Source of the DNA: Aurantimonas sp036252795
GTDB lineage: Bacteria; Pseudomonadota; Alphaproteobacteria; Rhizobiales; Rhizobiaceae
Direction of reading: 5' to 3'
DNA: 64,000 bases
Assembly: GCA_036252795.1 (NCBI GenBank)
Contig: DASYHY010000190.1
Location: 8,999-72,998 of the forward strand
The position numbers were made by a program, and so were the translations under genes. The notes beneath the pieces are model-generated. The model was not told where the DNA came from, did not search any database, and worked only from the letters and a program-made list of their open reading frames with translations. Below are positions 33,746-41,561 of this stretch, piece by piece (the stretch's first letter is position 1; every line of letters begins with the position of its first letter).

Positions 33746-33759
33746 TTGATTCCGGTCAA
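33746..33759. promoter_or_regulatory. FNR/FixK-type box between kinase-like gene and 33808 gene
   Basis: TTGATTCCGGTCAA matches TTGA-N6-TCAA exactly and is flanked by CT and AT to give CTTTGA..TCAAAT. It lies 49 bases before GTG 33808 and ~85 bases before the kinase-like gene on the other strand. Confidence 0.75.
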
Positions 33760-33807
33760 ATGCAGCGCGGGATAACCGTGGGAAGGAGCAGGCTGGAGGA
33801 TCGCCCC

Positions 33808-34353
33808 GTGGACAATAAGCCCATCGATCGACAGGTGCTTCCCTTTCGCAGACGCTGGCACGTCATCGCCGAAGTTGATCTGGCCCCGCTCCTAACCGAC
33901 CATGCGGCGGTCAGGCAGATGTGTCGCTCGGTCGAAGCTTTGGCCGATCGCCTTGCGGACGTGCCAGGGCCTGAGGAGCGCTATGCTGTCGCTGACCAGA
34001 TTGAGCGATGCATCCGCGATCACGTGACCATCACCAGCGCGTTTCTCGAGCGCATGTTCGCCGGCGAGGACCTCGCCTTCGGCGGCGGGCTGTTGACCCG
34101 CATATTGCTCGACCAGATCGCCGACGGGGTGCACGCCGAGGACGTGATCGAGGCGTTGCGCGTCGACGTTCTCGATCCAGAAAGCGTCGAGACGCTCGGC
34201 TACATGCTTCGTTGTTTGTTCGATAGTTGCCGGCGTGCGCTGGACTTCGAGGAACTCGCGCTGTTGTCGCTGGCCGGACCGCGACTGTCGCGCGACGCTC
34301 GTGAAGCGCTGGAACATATATTGGACACTTCTGCCACGGGCGCAGCTGCCTAG
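33808..34353 (+). CDS. Helical protein, possibly hemerythrin-like, FNR-box promoter
   Basis: I choose GTG 33808 because GGAGGA lies about 10 bases before it; ATG 33760 would directly abut the FNR box. The 181-residue product is almost all helix, with T-D-H-A-A-V-R and IRDHVTITSAFLERMF, a spacing that recalls hemerythrin-type H...H-x-x-x-E sequences. Not enough His residues are seen to be sure of a diiron site. Overlapping the fnr gene by four bases at its 3' end, it is convergent with fnr. Function unknown, but the box and neighbours suggest a role at low oxygen. Confidence 0.55.
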   Translation: MDNKPIDRQVLPFRRRWHVIAEVDLAPLLTDHAAVRQMCRSVEALADRLADVPGPEERYAVADQIERCIRDHVTITSAFLERMFAGEDLAFGGGLLTRILLDQIADGVHAEDVIEALRVDVLDPESVETLGYMLRCLFDSCRRALDFEELALLSLAGPRLSRDAREALEHILDTSATGAAA

Positions 34354-35060
34354 GCCGCTGCCGCAATCGCCTCGAGGGCTGCTCGGTCGGAAATCGTCAC
34401 CGCGCGCGCGCCGGGCAAGGTGATGATACCCGAGGCTTTCAAACGCGTCAGTTGCCGGCTCACGGTCTCGATCGTAAGACCGAGCACATCGGCCATCTGG
34501 CCACGGGTGAGCGGTAGATCGAAGGTGAGGGGGCCGCCAGGCGCAGGACGACAACCGCCCGCCCCAACCTTCGCAGCCATTTCGAGGAGGAAGTCCGCCA
34601 CTTTCTCGCTCGCCGACTTGCGTGCCAGCATCAGCATGCGCGAACGCGCCTCCTGAAGCGCGGTCAGGGTTCGCTGGAGCAGCAAGCGCTCCATGCGGAC
34701 ATGATCTTCGAGCACGTGCTCAAACTGTCGTCGCGGAAAGACACACAGCTCGACGTCGGTCAGAGCCTCGACCGTATTATCGGCCTCGTCGGCGTAAGGC
34801 TGCCCAACGAAGTCGGCCGGATAGAGCAGCCCGACGATTTGCTCGCGGCCATCCGGCGTCGAGGTTGCGAGCTTCAGCATGCCGCTCAGGAGGTTGGCGC
34901 AGATGACGCTTTCATTGCCGGCCCAGATGATGGTGGACCCGCGGGGGTAGCGGCGCCGCTCCCCGATCGAATTGAGCGCCCGCAGTTCGCCGTCGTCGAG
35001 GCTGCCGCACAAAGCGGCGTCGCGAACCGCGCAATCCAAGCAGATGTTCGAGCTTGCCAT
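34350..35060 (-). CDS. FNR-type oxygen-sensing regulator
   Basis: A 236-residue Crp/Fnr-family protein. Cysteines 7, 10 and 18 (CLDCAVRDAALC) and Cys54 are placed as in [4Fe-4S] FNR proteins, which dimerise and bind DNA when oxygen is low. The cyclic-nucleotide-type beta roll precedes a helix-turn-helix (LTRGQMADVLGLTIETVSRQ) whose E-x-x-S-R reads TTGA half-sites. Four TTGA-N6-TCAA boxes occur within 12 kb. I do not assign a gene symbol because FnrL, FixK and Anr-type names depend on phylogeny. No box is seen just upstream of this gene. Confidence 0.92.
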   Translation of the reverse strand: MASSNICLDCAVRDAALCGSLDDGELRALNSIGERRRYPRGSTIIWAGNESVICANLLSGMLKLATSTPDGREQIVGLLYPADFVGQPYADEADNTVEALTDVELCVFPRRQFEHVLEDHVRMERLLLQRTLTALQEARSRMLMLARKSASEKVADFLLEMAAKVGAGGCRPAPGGPLTFDLPLTRGQMADVLGLTIETVSRQLTRLKASGIITLPGARAVTISDRAALEAIAAAA

Positions 35061-35140
35061 AGGAACGATATAGTGATCGCTCTCCCCGTTGTCCTCCCAG
35101 AAACCGGTATACCGTTCGACCGATAAAGAGGCGGGGTCGA

Positions 35141-35168
35141 GGCCTGAGAGGGACTTTCCTCTCAGGCC
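35141..35168 (-). terminator. Hairpin after ompW, no U tract
   Basis: GGCCTGAGAGG at 35141-35151 and CCTCTCAGGCC at 35158-35168 form a perfect 11-base-pair stem with a 6-base loop. It lies 9 bases past the ompW stop in the direction of that gene and before fnr. The lack of a T run on the minus-strand side makes termination less certain. Confidence 0.5.
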
Positions 35169-35177
35169 CGCTCGCTC

Positions 35178-35873
35178 CTAGAGCCTGAACCCGAGGCCGA
35201 CACCGACCACCAACGGATCGAGATGGAGCTTTACCTGCTGCGTTCCGGCGGCCGTGGTCTGCAGCCGGGCGGTGGTATCGATGTCGATATATTTGACGTC
35301 GAGGTTGAGGGAGACCTTGCGGGTCAGATCGACATCCACGCCCGCCTGCGCGGCCCAGCCGAAGCTGTCCTTCATGTGAACGCGGGTGGTCCCTACCGCC
35401 TTCTCGAGGCCCGCAGAGGCCTTCTCGTTCCAGAAGATCGTGTAGTTGAGGCCGGCACCGACATAAGGTCGGACGTGGCTCGCCGGCGCAAAATGGTACT
35501 GAGCCGTCAGCGTCGGCGGAAGCACCCAGGTCGAGGCGAGCCGACCGATTGATCCCGTCGTTCCGGTGCGACCGTCCGCGTGGTGCTTCGTCGTCGAGGC
35601 GATGAGTTCGAAGCCGACATGATCCGACGCCATGTAGGTCGCGTCCACCTCGGGCATGAAGCTGTTGTCTACCCGAACCTTCTCGCCCGGGAAGGCGGGG
35701 AGCACGCTTCCGGAGCGCTCGTTGGGTGCGACCATGATGGCTCGCACACGCAACAGGACGTCGCCCGACCTCACCCCGGTCTGCTGGTCCGCATTCGTCT
35801 GCGCAGCCGCAGGAGCCGCTACCCCTGAAAGGGCGAGGGCGCCCGCTGCGCCGATGAACACTGTCCGCTTCAT
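35178..35873 (-). CDS. OmpW-family outer-membrane protein
   Basis: A 231-residue protein with a signal peptide (RTVFIGAAGALALSGVAAPA, cleavage near AAAQ). The mature part begins GDVLLRVRAIMVAPNE and has the OmpW eight-strand pattern: PTLTAQYHFAP, RPYVGAGLNYTIFW, NLDVKYIDIDTTA and a C-terminal GVGLGFRL. OmpW proteins are small barrels that pass hydrophobic compounds and are often induced by FNR. The box at 35926-35939 lies 53 bases upstream. Confidence 0.9.
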   Translation of the reverse strand: MKRTVFIGAAGALALSGVAAPAAAQTNADQQTGVRSGDVLLRVRAIMVAPNERSGSVLPAFPGEKVRVDNSFMPEVDATYMASDHVGFELIASTTKHHADGRTGTTGSIGRLASTWVLPPTLTAQYHFAPASHVRPYVGAGLNYTIFWNEKASAGLEKAVGTTRVHMKDSFGWAAQAGVDVDLTRKVSLNLDVKYIDIDTTARLQTTAAGTQQVKLHLDPLVVGVGLGFRL

Positions 35874-35925
35874 ACAAAACTCCGTGGTGATGACCCACGG
35901 CTAGGAAGGGTTGAGCGGTCGAGCT

Positions 35926-35939
35926 TTGACCACCGTCAA
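35926..35939. promoter_or_regulatory. FNR/FixK-type box between ompW and hemN
   Basis: TTGACCACCGTCAA is a perfect TTGA-N6-TCAA palindrome, extended to CTTTGAC-N4-GTCAAAG. It is 35 bases before the hemN ATG and 53 bases before ompW on the other strand. Both gene types are known FNR targets in other bacteria. Confidence 0.82.
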
Positions 35940-35974
35940 AGACGATCGCGGGCGTTCGTTGCACCGAGGCATGT

Positions 35975-37297
35975 ATGTGGACCTATCATCCCGATCTCCT
36001 GGCGCGCCCGGTGCCCCGTTATACCAGCTATCCAACGGCTGCGGAGTTCACCAGCACCGTCGACGGCTCGGACCTGGCGAGCGGCCTTGCGGGCTTGCGG
36101 GCCGATGAGGAGATTTCGCTTTACCTGCATATCCCGTACTGCCGGGAAATCTGCTGGTATTGCGGATGTAATACGGGAGCCGCGACGAAAGAAGCGCGGC
36201 TGACCGCCTACATCGCCCGCTTGCACGACGAAATCGACCTTGTTGCCGCCCATCTCGGCGGACGCGGACAGGTGCGGCGTATCGCATTCGGCGGCGGAAG
36301 CCCTAACGCCATAGCACAGCAAGCGTTTTCGGCTCTGCTCAAGCACGTCAAACGCTCCTTTGATTGTTTCGAGCCGATCGTCTCGGTAGAGCTCGATCCG
36401 CGCGGTTTCGACGAGGAATGGGCGTCGACGCTGGCTGATGCCGGAGTCCGTCGGGCCAGCCTCGGCGTTCAGACATTCGACCCTGCAATTCAGGCAGCAA
36501 TCGGCCGCGTGCAGCCCCACGAACATATTGCACGAACGGTGGAGCTTCTCCGTCACGCCGGTATCGATAGCCTCAACTTCGACCTCATGTACGGATTACC
36601 CGGCCAGGATGGCGCGAGCTTGGCCGGGACGCTGGAGGCTGCGCTCGCGTTCGCTCCCGACCGACTGGCCGTGTTCGGCTACGCGCATGTGCCGCATCTC
36701 ATCCCCCGTCAGCGCCGCATCGACGCCTCGCGCCTGCCCGGACCCGAACAGCGGTTCCAGCAAGCAGCGTACGCCTATGAGCTACTGCTCGGTCGCGACT
36801 ACCGGGCTGTGGGCTTCGACCATTTCGCACGCGCCGGGGATCCGCTCGCGCTAGCGTCGGCAGAAGGGCGGCTGCGCCGGAACTTTCAGGGCTTCACGGA
36901 CGACGCTGCGCAGTATGTGCTCGGCCTCGGCGCGAGCGCGATCAGCGCTCTTCCCGACCGCCTCCTCCAGAACGAGAAGAACACGGGGCGATGGCATCTG
37001 GCGGTCGGGTCCGGACGGCTGCCGGTCGAGCGGGGTAGCTACCGTAGCCCGGACGATCAGGCTCGTGGCCTCATCATCGAGCAGCTCCTCACGTGCGGAT
37101 CGGCGGACCTCACGGCCTTGCTGGACCGCGCCTGCTACCGAGCGCCCCTTCTCGACTTCGAGCGACGTGGCCTGCTCGCCTGGGAAGGAACCCGGATCGT
37201 TTTGACGGACGGGGCGCTCCCCTATGCTCGGGCGATCGCGGCACGTATCGACGCTTATCGTGACCAAAGCACCGGTCGCTTCAGCAATGCCATCTGA
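35975..37297 (+). CDS. hemN: Oxygen-independent coproporphyrinogen III oxidase
   Basis: A 440-residue radical-SAM enzyme converting coproporphyrinogen III to protoporphyrinogen IX without oxygen. The radical-SAM cluster C-x3-C-x2-C is at Cys56, Cys60 and Cys63 (CREICWYCGC). Other HemN features are RYTSYPTAAEF, FGGGSPNAI (the SAM Gly motif), GVQTFDPAIQAAIGR and LMYGLPGQ. Both length and C-terminal HemN domain (FARAGDPLALA, GLGASAIS) are complete. Its promoter holds an FNR-type box. The start ATG is at MWTYHPDLL. Confidence 0.94.
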   Translation: MWTYHPDLLARPVPRYTSYPTAAEFTSTVDGSDLASGLAGLRADEEISLYLHIPYCREICWYCGCNTGAATKEARLTAYIARLHDEIDLVAAHLGGRGQVRRIAFGGGSPNAIAQQAFSALLKHVKRSFDCFEPIVSVELDPRGFDEEWASTLADAGVRRASLGVQTFDPAIQAAIGRVQPHEHIARTVELLRHAGIDSLNFDLMYGLPGQDGASLAGTLEAALAFAPDRLAVFGYAHVPHLIPRQRRIDASRLPGPEQRFQQAAYAYELLLGRDYRAVGFDHFARAGDPLALASAEGRLRRNFQGFTDDAAQYVLGLGASAISALPDRLLQNEKNTGRWHLAVGSGRLPVERGSYRSPDDQARGLIIEQLLTCGSADLTALLDRACYRAPLLDFERRGLLAWEGTRIVLTDGALPYARAIAARIDAYRDQSTGRFSNAI

Positions 37298-37358
37298 CGC
37301 CGCCCCAGCTTTCCGCCAAAAGCACCCTGCGAAGGATGTCGGAGGAGCGTTCGAAAAC

Positions 37359-38038
37359 ATGCCCTGTGAGCTATGCGCTTCCTTCCAGCCTGAGAGTGGC
37401 GAGGATAGGCGTGATGCCGGCCGGCGATACGCGGTGCGCAGGGGTCAGGACATCGGCGATATAGCGGGTACCGACAACTGGTGTGCCAGCTTGGCGATGG
37501 GTCTCCTGCGCATCGACGCGTCGCAAGGCCAGTCGCCTCGAACGGTCGGGCTGATCTTTCCAGGACAGATCGTCGCTCATCCCTTCGACGCCGACCCGTG
37601 CGGCACGGCAATTGTTGCCGTGACGCGCTCGGACATCTGCCTTCATGCACGCGGTGATCTGCAACACGTCACCGAGCGCTATCCGGGCGGCCGGCGGTTG
37701 CTCCTGCACAGCGCATTCCAGACCCTTGCCGAAACGCGTCGGTGGATGCTTGTGATCAGCCGCCCGCGAGCGCGCGAACGGGTCGCCGCCTTTCTCGTCT
37801 CGATTGCGGAAAAGTTTCCGACCTCCGCCACGACACCTTCGATCTCGTGCTCAGTCGTGACCGGATTGGTGAGCTTCTCGGCCTCTCGCTCGAAACGGTC
37901 AGCCGTCAGATCCACGCTTTGGCGAAAGCGGGGCTGATCGCGCTTCCGGGTCGCCGCGATGTCCGTCTGCTGAACCGAAGTGGTCTCGAAGCCGTTGCCG
38001 GCATCACCTTCCGCCATCCCTCAGGAGCAACTGCATGA
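37359..38038 (+). pseudogene. Second Crp/Fnr-family regulator, frameshifted
   Basis: ATG 37359 follows GGAGGAG and opens MPCELCASFQPES, with an FNR-like C-x2-C. The frame reads a degenerate sensor domain up to RERVAAFLVSIAEKFP, then the helix-turn-helix continues one frame back as LSRDRIGELLGLSLETVSRQ, running to 38038. The shift is near 37811-37835. The recognition helix keeps E-x-x-S-R. It is either a pseudogene or a sequencing error; a programmed -1 shift is unlikely, as the run GGAAAAGTTT is a poor slippery site. Located just after hemN; its ATGA end overlaps the GNAT gene. Confidence 0.75.
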
Positions 38039-38544
38039 CCTCTGGCGAATTCGCCCAACTACAGACACGATCCGGCTTTCGACTCAGCGTGCGGACGACG
38101 TCAATCGAAGATGAAACAAAGCTCGCGGAATTCTTCCAGCAAGTCGGCCCGGAGGACCTGCGGTTTCGCTTCCTCAGCACGGTTCGGAACGTCTCTCACG
38201 ATCGGCTTGTCGCGATGATCGATCCTGATGATCGAACCGACAGCGTCATCGCCGAGGATGAGGACGGGGAGATCGTCGCGACCGCCATGCTGGCGGGCGA
38301 TCAGGCCGGCGACCGCGGTGAGGTCGCCGTCACCATCCGCAGCGACCACAAGGGCCATGGGATCGGGTGGACGCTGTTGGACTATCTGGTCGAGACGGCT
38401 CGTGCTCGGGGCTACGCGAGCGTTGAGTCTGTTGAAGACCGACACAATCGCGCCGCGATCGCACTGGAGCAGGAGATGGGATTCGTCACCGAGCCCGTCG
38501 ACGACGAGCCGACACTCATCCTGGTGCGAAAGAGCCTCAGCTAA
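38035..38544 (+). CDS. GNAT-family N-acetyltransferase
   Basis: A 169-residue acetyltransferase whose ATG overlaps the previous stop. The acetyl-CoA loop appears as RSDHKGHGIGWTLLDYLVET, with VEDRHNRAAIALEQEMGF following, as in the GNAT domain found alone or at the end of Pat-type protein acetyltransferases (DLRFRFLSTVRNVSHDRLVA). It could acetylate a metabolic enzyme such as acetyl-CoA synthetase, or a small molecule. Stops overlap with the convergent L,D-transpeptidase gene. Confidence 0.82.
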   Translation: MTSGEFAQLQTRSGFRLSVRTTSIEDETKLAEFFQQVGPEDLRFRFLSTVRNVSHDRLVAMIDPDDRTDSVIAEDEDGEIVATAMLAGDQAGDRGEVAVTIRSDHKGHGIGWTLLDYLVETARARGYASVESVEDRHNRAAIALEQEMGFVTEPVDDEPTLILVRKSLS

Positions 38545-39485
38545 GGCTCGGCTCGCAAGACCGACAGGCGCGTCCCAGTCCCGCTGCTTGCCAAAGACTC
38601 GCGCGTCACCAGCAATGTCGCTCCCGGCTGGAGGATCCCCTCGAGCTTGATGCGAAACGCATCGGGAAGGTGACCGCGACTACGCTCCGAGTCCGTCAGC
38701 TCGCCAGCCACCGCCAGCGCCTGGCCGGGCAGCGGCAGACGAAGCCAATGCGGGCCTGCCTGATCAACGGATCGCAGGGTGAACGCCTCCGTCCTGGAGA
38801 CGGGCGCGTCGAGCTGGATGGTGGCCGACCCGATTTCCACACCGTTGCGCAACACGACGAGCCGCCGGTCACGACCGCTCACGACAATCGAAAGCGGGCC
38901 TGTGGGAGATCGCTCGGGCATCCAGCGATAGCTCGTGGGCGCGGCATGACCATCCTCCGGCACCTCGGCGAGCATGTCCGCGGGCGCAACTTCCGGCACG
39001 AGAGCATCGTCGGTGATCACGACCGTCAGACCGGGCTTGGTGACACCATACAGGAGCCTAGCAAAGGCGAGCGGAAGCCGCACACATCCATGACTCGCTG
39101 GATAGCCAGGCAGAGCGCCGGCGTGGAGAGCGACGCCATCCCAGGTCAACCTCTGCATGAACGGCATCGGGGCGCCGTTGTAGAGGTTGGATTTGTGGTC
39201 CACTTCCTTCTGGAGAATCGTGAAGATGCCGGTCGGCGTTTCATGGCCGGGCATGCCCGATGAAATCGTGGACACCCCAATTGGAACGCCGTTGCGATAG
39301 ACGAACGCGCGCTGTGCCTTGAGGCTGACGATCATCGTGACAGGGCCGTCAGGCGCGATCTGCGGTGCCCAGAAGTATTCGCCGGGCTTCAGCTTCTCGA
39401 TAGGCCCAGCGACCGGTGCCGGAGGCACATTCTGGAGGAGGTATGCTGCTGCGGGCAGTAGGGCAGGGATGAAGGGAAACACCAC
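38541..39485 (-). CDS. L,D-transpeptidase (YkuD family)
   Basis: A 314-residue envelope enzyme with an N-terminal hydrophobic segment (FPFIPALLPAAAYLL). The YkuD domain, about residues 45-160, contains LHAGALPGYPASHGCVRLPL with the catalytic H-G-C-V-R. It should cross-link peptidoglycan or attach proteins to it. The C-terminal ~130 residues form a second beta-rich domain (GPLSIVVSGRDRRLVVLRNG) that resembles a copy of the YkuD N-terminal half but has no Cys. It is convergent with the GNAT gene. Confidence 0.88.
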   Translation of the reverse strand: MVFPFIPALLPAAAYLLQNVPPAPVAGPIEKLKPGEYFWAPQIAPDGPVTMIVSLKAQRAFVYRNGVPIGVSTISSGMPGHETPTGIFTILQKEVDHKSNLYNGAPMPFMQRLTWDGVALHAGALPGYPASHGCVRLPLAFARLLYGVTKPGLTVVITDDALVPEVAPADMLAEVPEDGHAAPTSYRWMPERSPTGPLSIVVSGRDRRLVVLRNGVEIGSATIQLDAPVSRTEAFTLRSVDQAGPHWLRLPLPGQALAVAGELTDSERSRGHLPDAFRIKLEGILQPGATLLVTRESLASSGTGTRLSVLRAEP

Positions 39486-39621
39486 TGATCTTTCGCGAGG
39501 GAAGGCAGTCGATCGTTGTCGCTGCGGTCACCCTTTAATCCCGATGCTCTGAACGCGAAAGCCGGCGGGCGCACGGCTTTGCCGCACTGCCGATTGCTGA
39601 GGTGACCCTCGAACGCGATCT

Positions 39622-41415
39622 TCAAGCGGCGATCGAGAGGCGATTGCGGCCCGCACCTTTCGATGCGTAAAGGGCCGCATCCGCCGCCTGCAGCGCCTCT
39701 ATGAGGCTTCGATCCTCACGCAAGGCCACAAGCCCGACGCTTACCGTCGTTGCCACCGAGCTCCCATCGCGCGCGGTGATGGTTGCGGCGGCAAACTGTG
39801 CTCTCACACGCTCGCAAGCCTCCTGGGCCTCGACCTGGCTCAGGCCTGTTAAGAGCACGCCAAACTCTTCTCCGCCCAATCTGGCGACGGTGTCAGCGGA
39901 CCGCACGTTCGCCTTGAGAATGGCTGCGAATGCCCGGAGCACATCGTCGCCGGTCGCGTGGCCGAAGCGGTCATTGACTCTCTTGAAAAAGTCGAGATCG
40001 AACAGCGCAAGATAGCTTCGCCCGTGGCATGCATTAAGGCCGGCGATGGCGTTCTCATAGGCGGCGGTGAAGGTACGACGATTCGAGAGGCCGGTCAGCG
40101 GATCCGTTGCCGCGGCACGCGCCAGGTTGAGCTCACGCGCTTTGCGCCTGGACACCTCTCGCACGACGTTGACCGTGCCGGTGACCGCGCCGTCCTCGGC
40201 GCTGATAGCGCGGGCATGGCTTTCGAACCAGGCGAGCTCGCCGGACGCCTTGTGAGCTCGGAACTCGAACATCACCGTCGCCGCCGGATCGGCCATGGCG
40301 TTTCTGTGCGCACGGATAACGCGGTCGACATCCTCGAACGCCACCACGTCGCGCGCGAGACGACCAGTCACCGCCGCAGGAGAGAAGCCGGCGATCACCG
40401 AGAGAGACGGCGATGCGAACCGGATCGTACCGTCGGCGTCGACGGCCATGATGATATCGCCGCTACGGTCCGCGATGATGCGATGCAGCGCTGCGCCTTC
40501 CTGCACGGCAGAAAAAAGGAGCTTCCGCCGCTTCAACTCGGTGGCGACCGGGAGAGCGATCAGCGTCGCAAAAACCAGATAGAGCTGGAAGAGCTGGAGC
40601 TTGGTTCCGATCCCGGTACCTGGCGGGATTATCGGCCCGAGCCCTTCCGCCGTGCAGGCGGTGCCGACCGCCGTCAACACCAGCAGAGAGATAGCGGCGC
40701 CGAGCCGACCGAACCGAAAGACCATCAGCAGCAGGGGAACGAACGGCACGTACAGAAGAGGGTAGCGGCTCGCAAAGACGAAGCTCGTGACGGCGACCAT
40801 CAAAGCTGTCAGCGCACCCGCTTCGATCAACTCGCGCCGATCGAACTTGCGTGCCCATCCGCTGATATCGCCTCCGACCGCCAGCTTCACGATCGGCATG
40901 ACGGTCAAGGTCCCGAGCGCATGGGCGCAGAACCAGCCAATCATGTTATGGGTGATCGGAACACCAGCGGCGTAGTGCGCCAGGGCGCCTGCGGGGAGTG
41001 CCGTCAGGCCGGGAACGAGGATCCCGGCGACCACGATCAGCGTGCCGAGCTCTCGCACCGAGGTCAGATGACCCGGCTCCGGTTCGATGCGCCGCATGAG
41101 CCATGCGATCGCGCTGCCCTCGATAACATTGATCGCCGCCATCGGCAGCGCCACGGCAGCGCCCAGCCCCTGGAGCGAGGTGGCAAGCGCGCTCGCTGCG
41201 GCGCAAACAAGCATTCTCAGGGTCCAGGAGCGTTCCGGTCGATAACGAAGATCGACCGCCAGAAGCGGCGTGGCGATCCACAGAAGGGCGACCCCGCCGT
41301 CAAGGCGGGTATAACGAACGGCGAGCAGAGCGGCAGCGAAGTAGCTCAGTCCCAGCAGCAAGACCTGGGGAAACTCGATACGCCAGCGATGAAGAAGACC
41401 CTTAAATTGTGACAT
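39622..41415 (-). CDS. MASE1-PAS-GGDEF diguanylate cyclase
   Basis: A 597-residue membrane signalling protein. Residues ~15-290 hold eight hydrophobic helices of the MASE1 type (VLLLGLSYFAAALLAVRYTR). A PAS domain follows (SGDIIMAVDADGTIRFASPS). The GGDEF domain starts DPLTGLSNRRTFTAAY, has FDLDFFKRVNDRFGH and an intact ARLGGEEFGVLL, with an R-x-x-D inhibitory site (RSAD) five residues before G-G. It should make c-di-GMP with feedback inhibition. It is divergent from the chimeric gene at 41562, so the 41499-41512 FNR box could also act on it. Confidence 0.92.
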   Translation of the reverse strand: MSQFKGLLHRWRIEFPQVLLLGLSYFAAALLAVRYTRLDGGVALLWIATPLLAVDLRYRPERSWTLRMLVCAAASALATSLQGLGAAVALPMAAINVIEGSAIAWLMRRIEPEPGHLTSVRELGTLIVVAGILVPGLTALPAGALAHYAAGVPITHNMIGWFCAHALGTLTVMPIVKLAVGGDISGWARKFDRRELIEAGALTALMVAVTSFVFASRYPLLYVPFVPLLLMVFRFGRLGAAISLLVLTAVGTACTAEGLGPIIPPGTGIGTKLQLFQLYLVFATLIALPVATELKRRKLLFSAVQEGAALHRIIADRSGDIIMAVDADGTIRFASPSLSVIAGFSPAAVTGRLARDVVAFEDVDRVIRAHRNAMADPAATVMFEFRAHKASGELAWFESHARAISAEDGAVTGTVNVVREVSRRKARELNLARAAATDPLTGLSNRRTFTAAYENAIAGLNACHGRSYLALFDLDFFKRVNDRFGHATGDDVLRAFAAILKANVRSADTVARLGGEEFGVLLTGLSQVEAQEACERVRAQFAAATITARDGSSVATTVSVGLVALREDRSLIEALQAADAALYASKGAGRNRLSIAA

Positions 41416-41498
41416 GACCAGAAACTAGGCCACAGTGGTTAACAGATGCTTCGCATCTCGGGTCGCAAGGTGTGTGCGAGAGGCGCGCGGCGCGCAGT

Positions 41499-41512
41499 TT
41501 GACGAGCGTCAA
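41499..41512. promoter_or_regulatory. FNR/FixK-type box upstream of the chimeric gene
   Basis: TTGACGAGCGTCAA fits TTGA-N6-TCAA perfectly. It lies 49 bases before GTG 41562 and ~84 bases from the divergent MASE1-PAS-GGDEF start. Confidence 0.75.
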
Positions 41513-41561
41513 TCCGGGCATTCCCCAGCTGTGCGATGTGCGACCTGAAGGTATGTGACAC

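Noticed and set aside
37805..37835. Programmed -1 frameshift in the second FNR-like gene
   Set aside because: GGAAAAGTTT is not a good slippery heptamer in the needed frame and no stimulatory hairpin is evident; mutation or base error is simpler.
39958..41412. Plus-strand open frame opposite the MASE1-PAS-GGDEF gene
   Set aside because: It has no family features and mirrors a membrane protein on the other strand.
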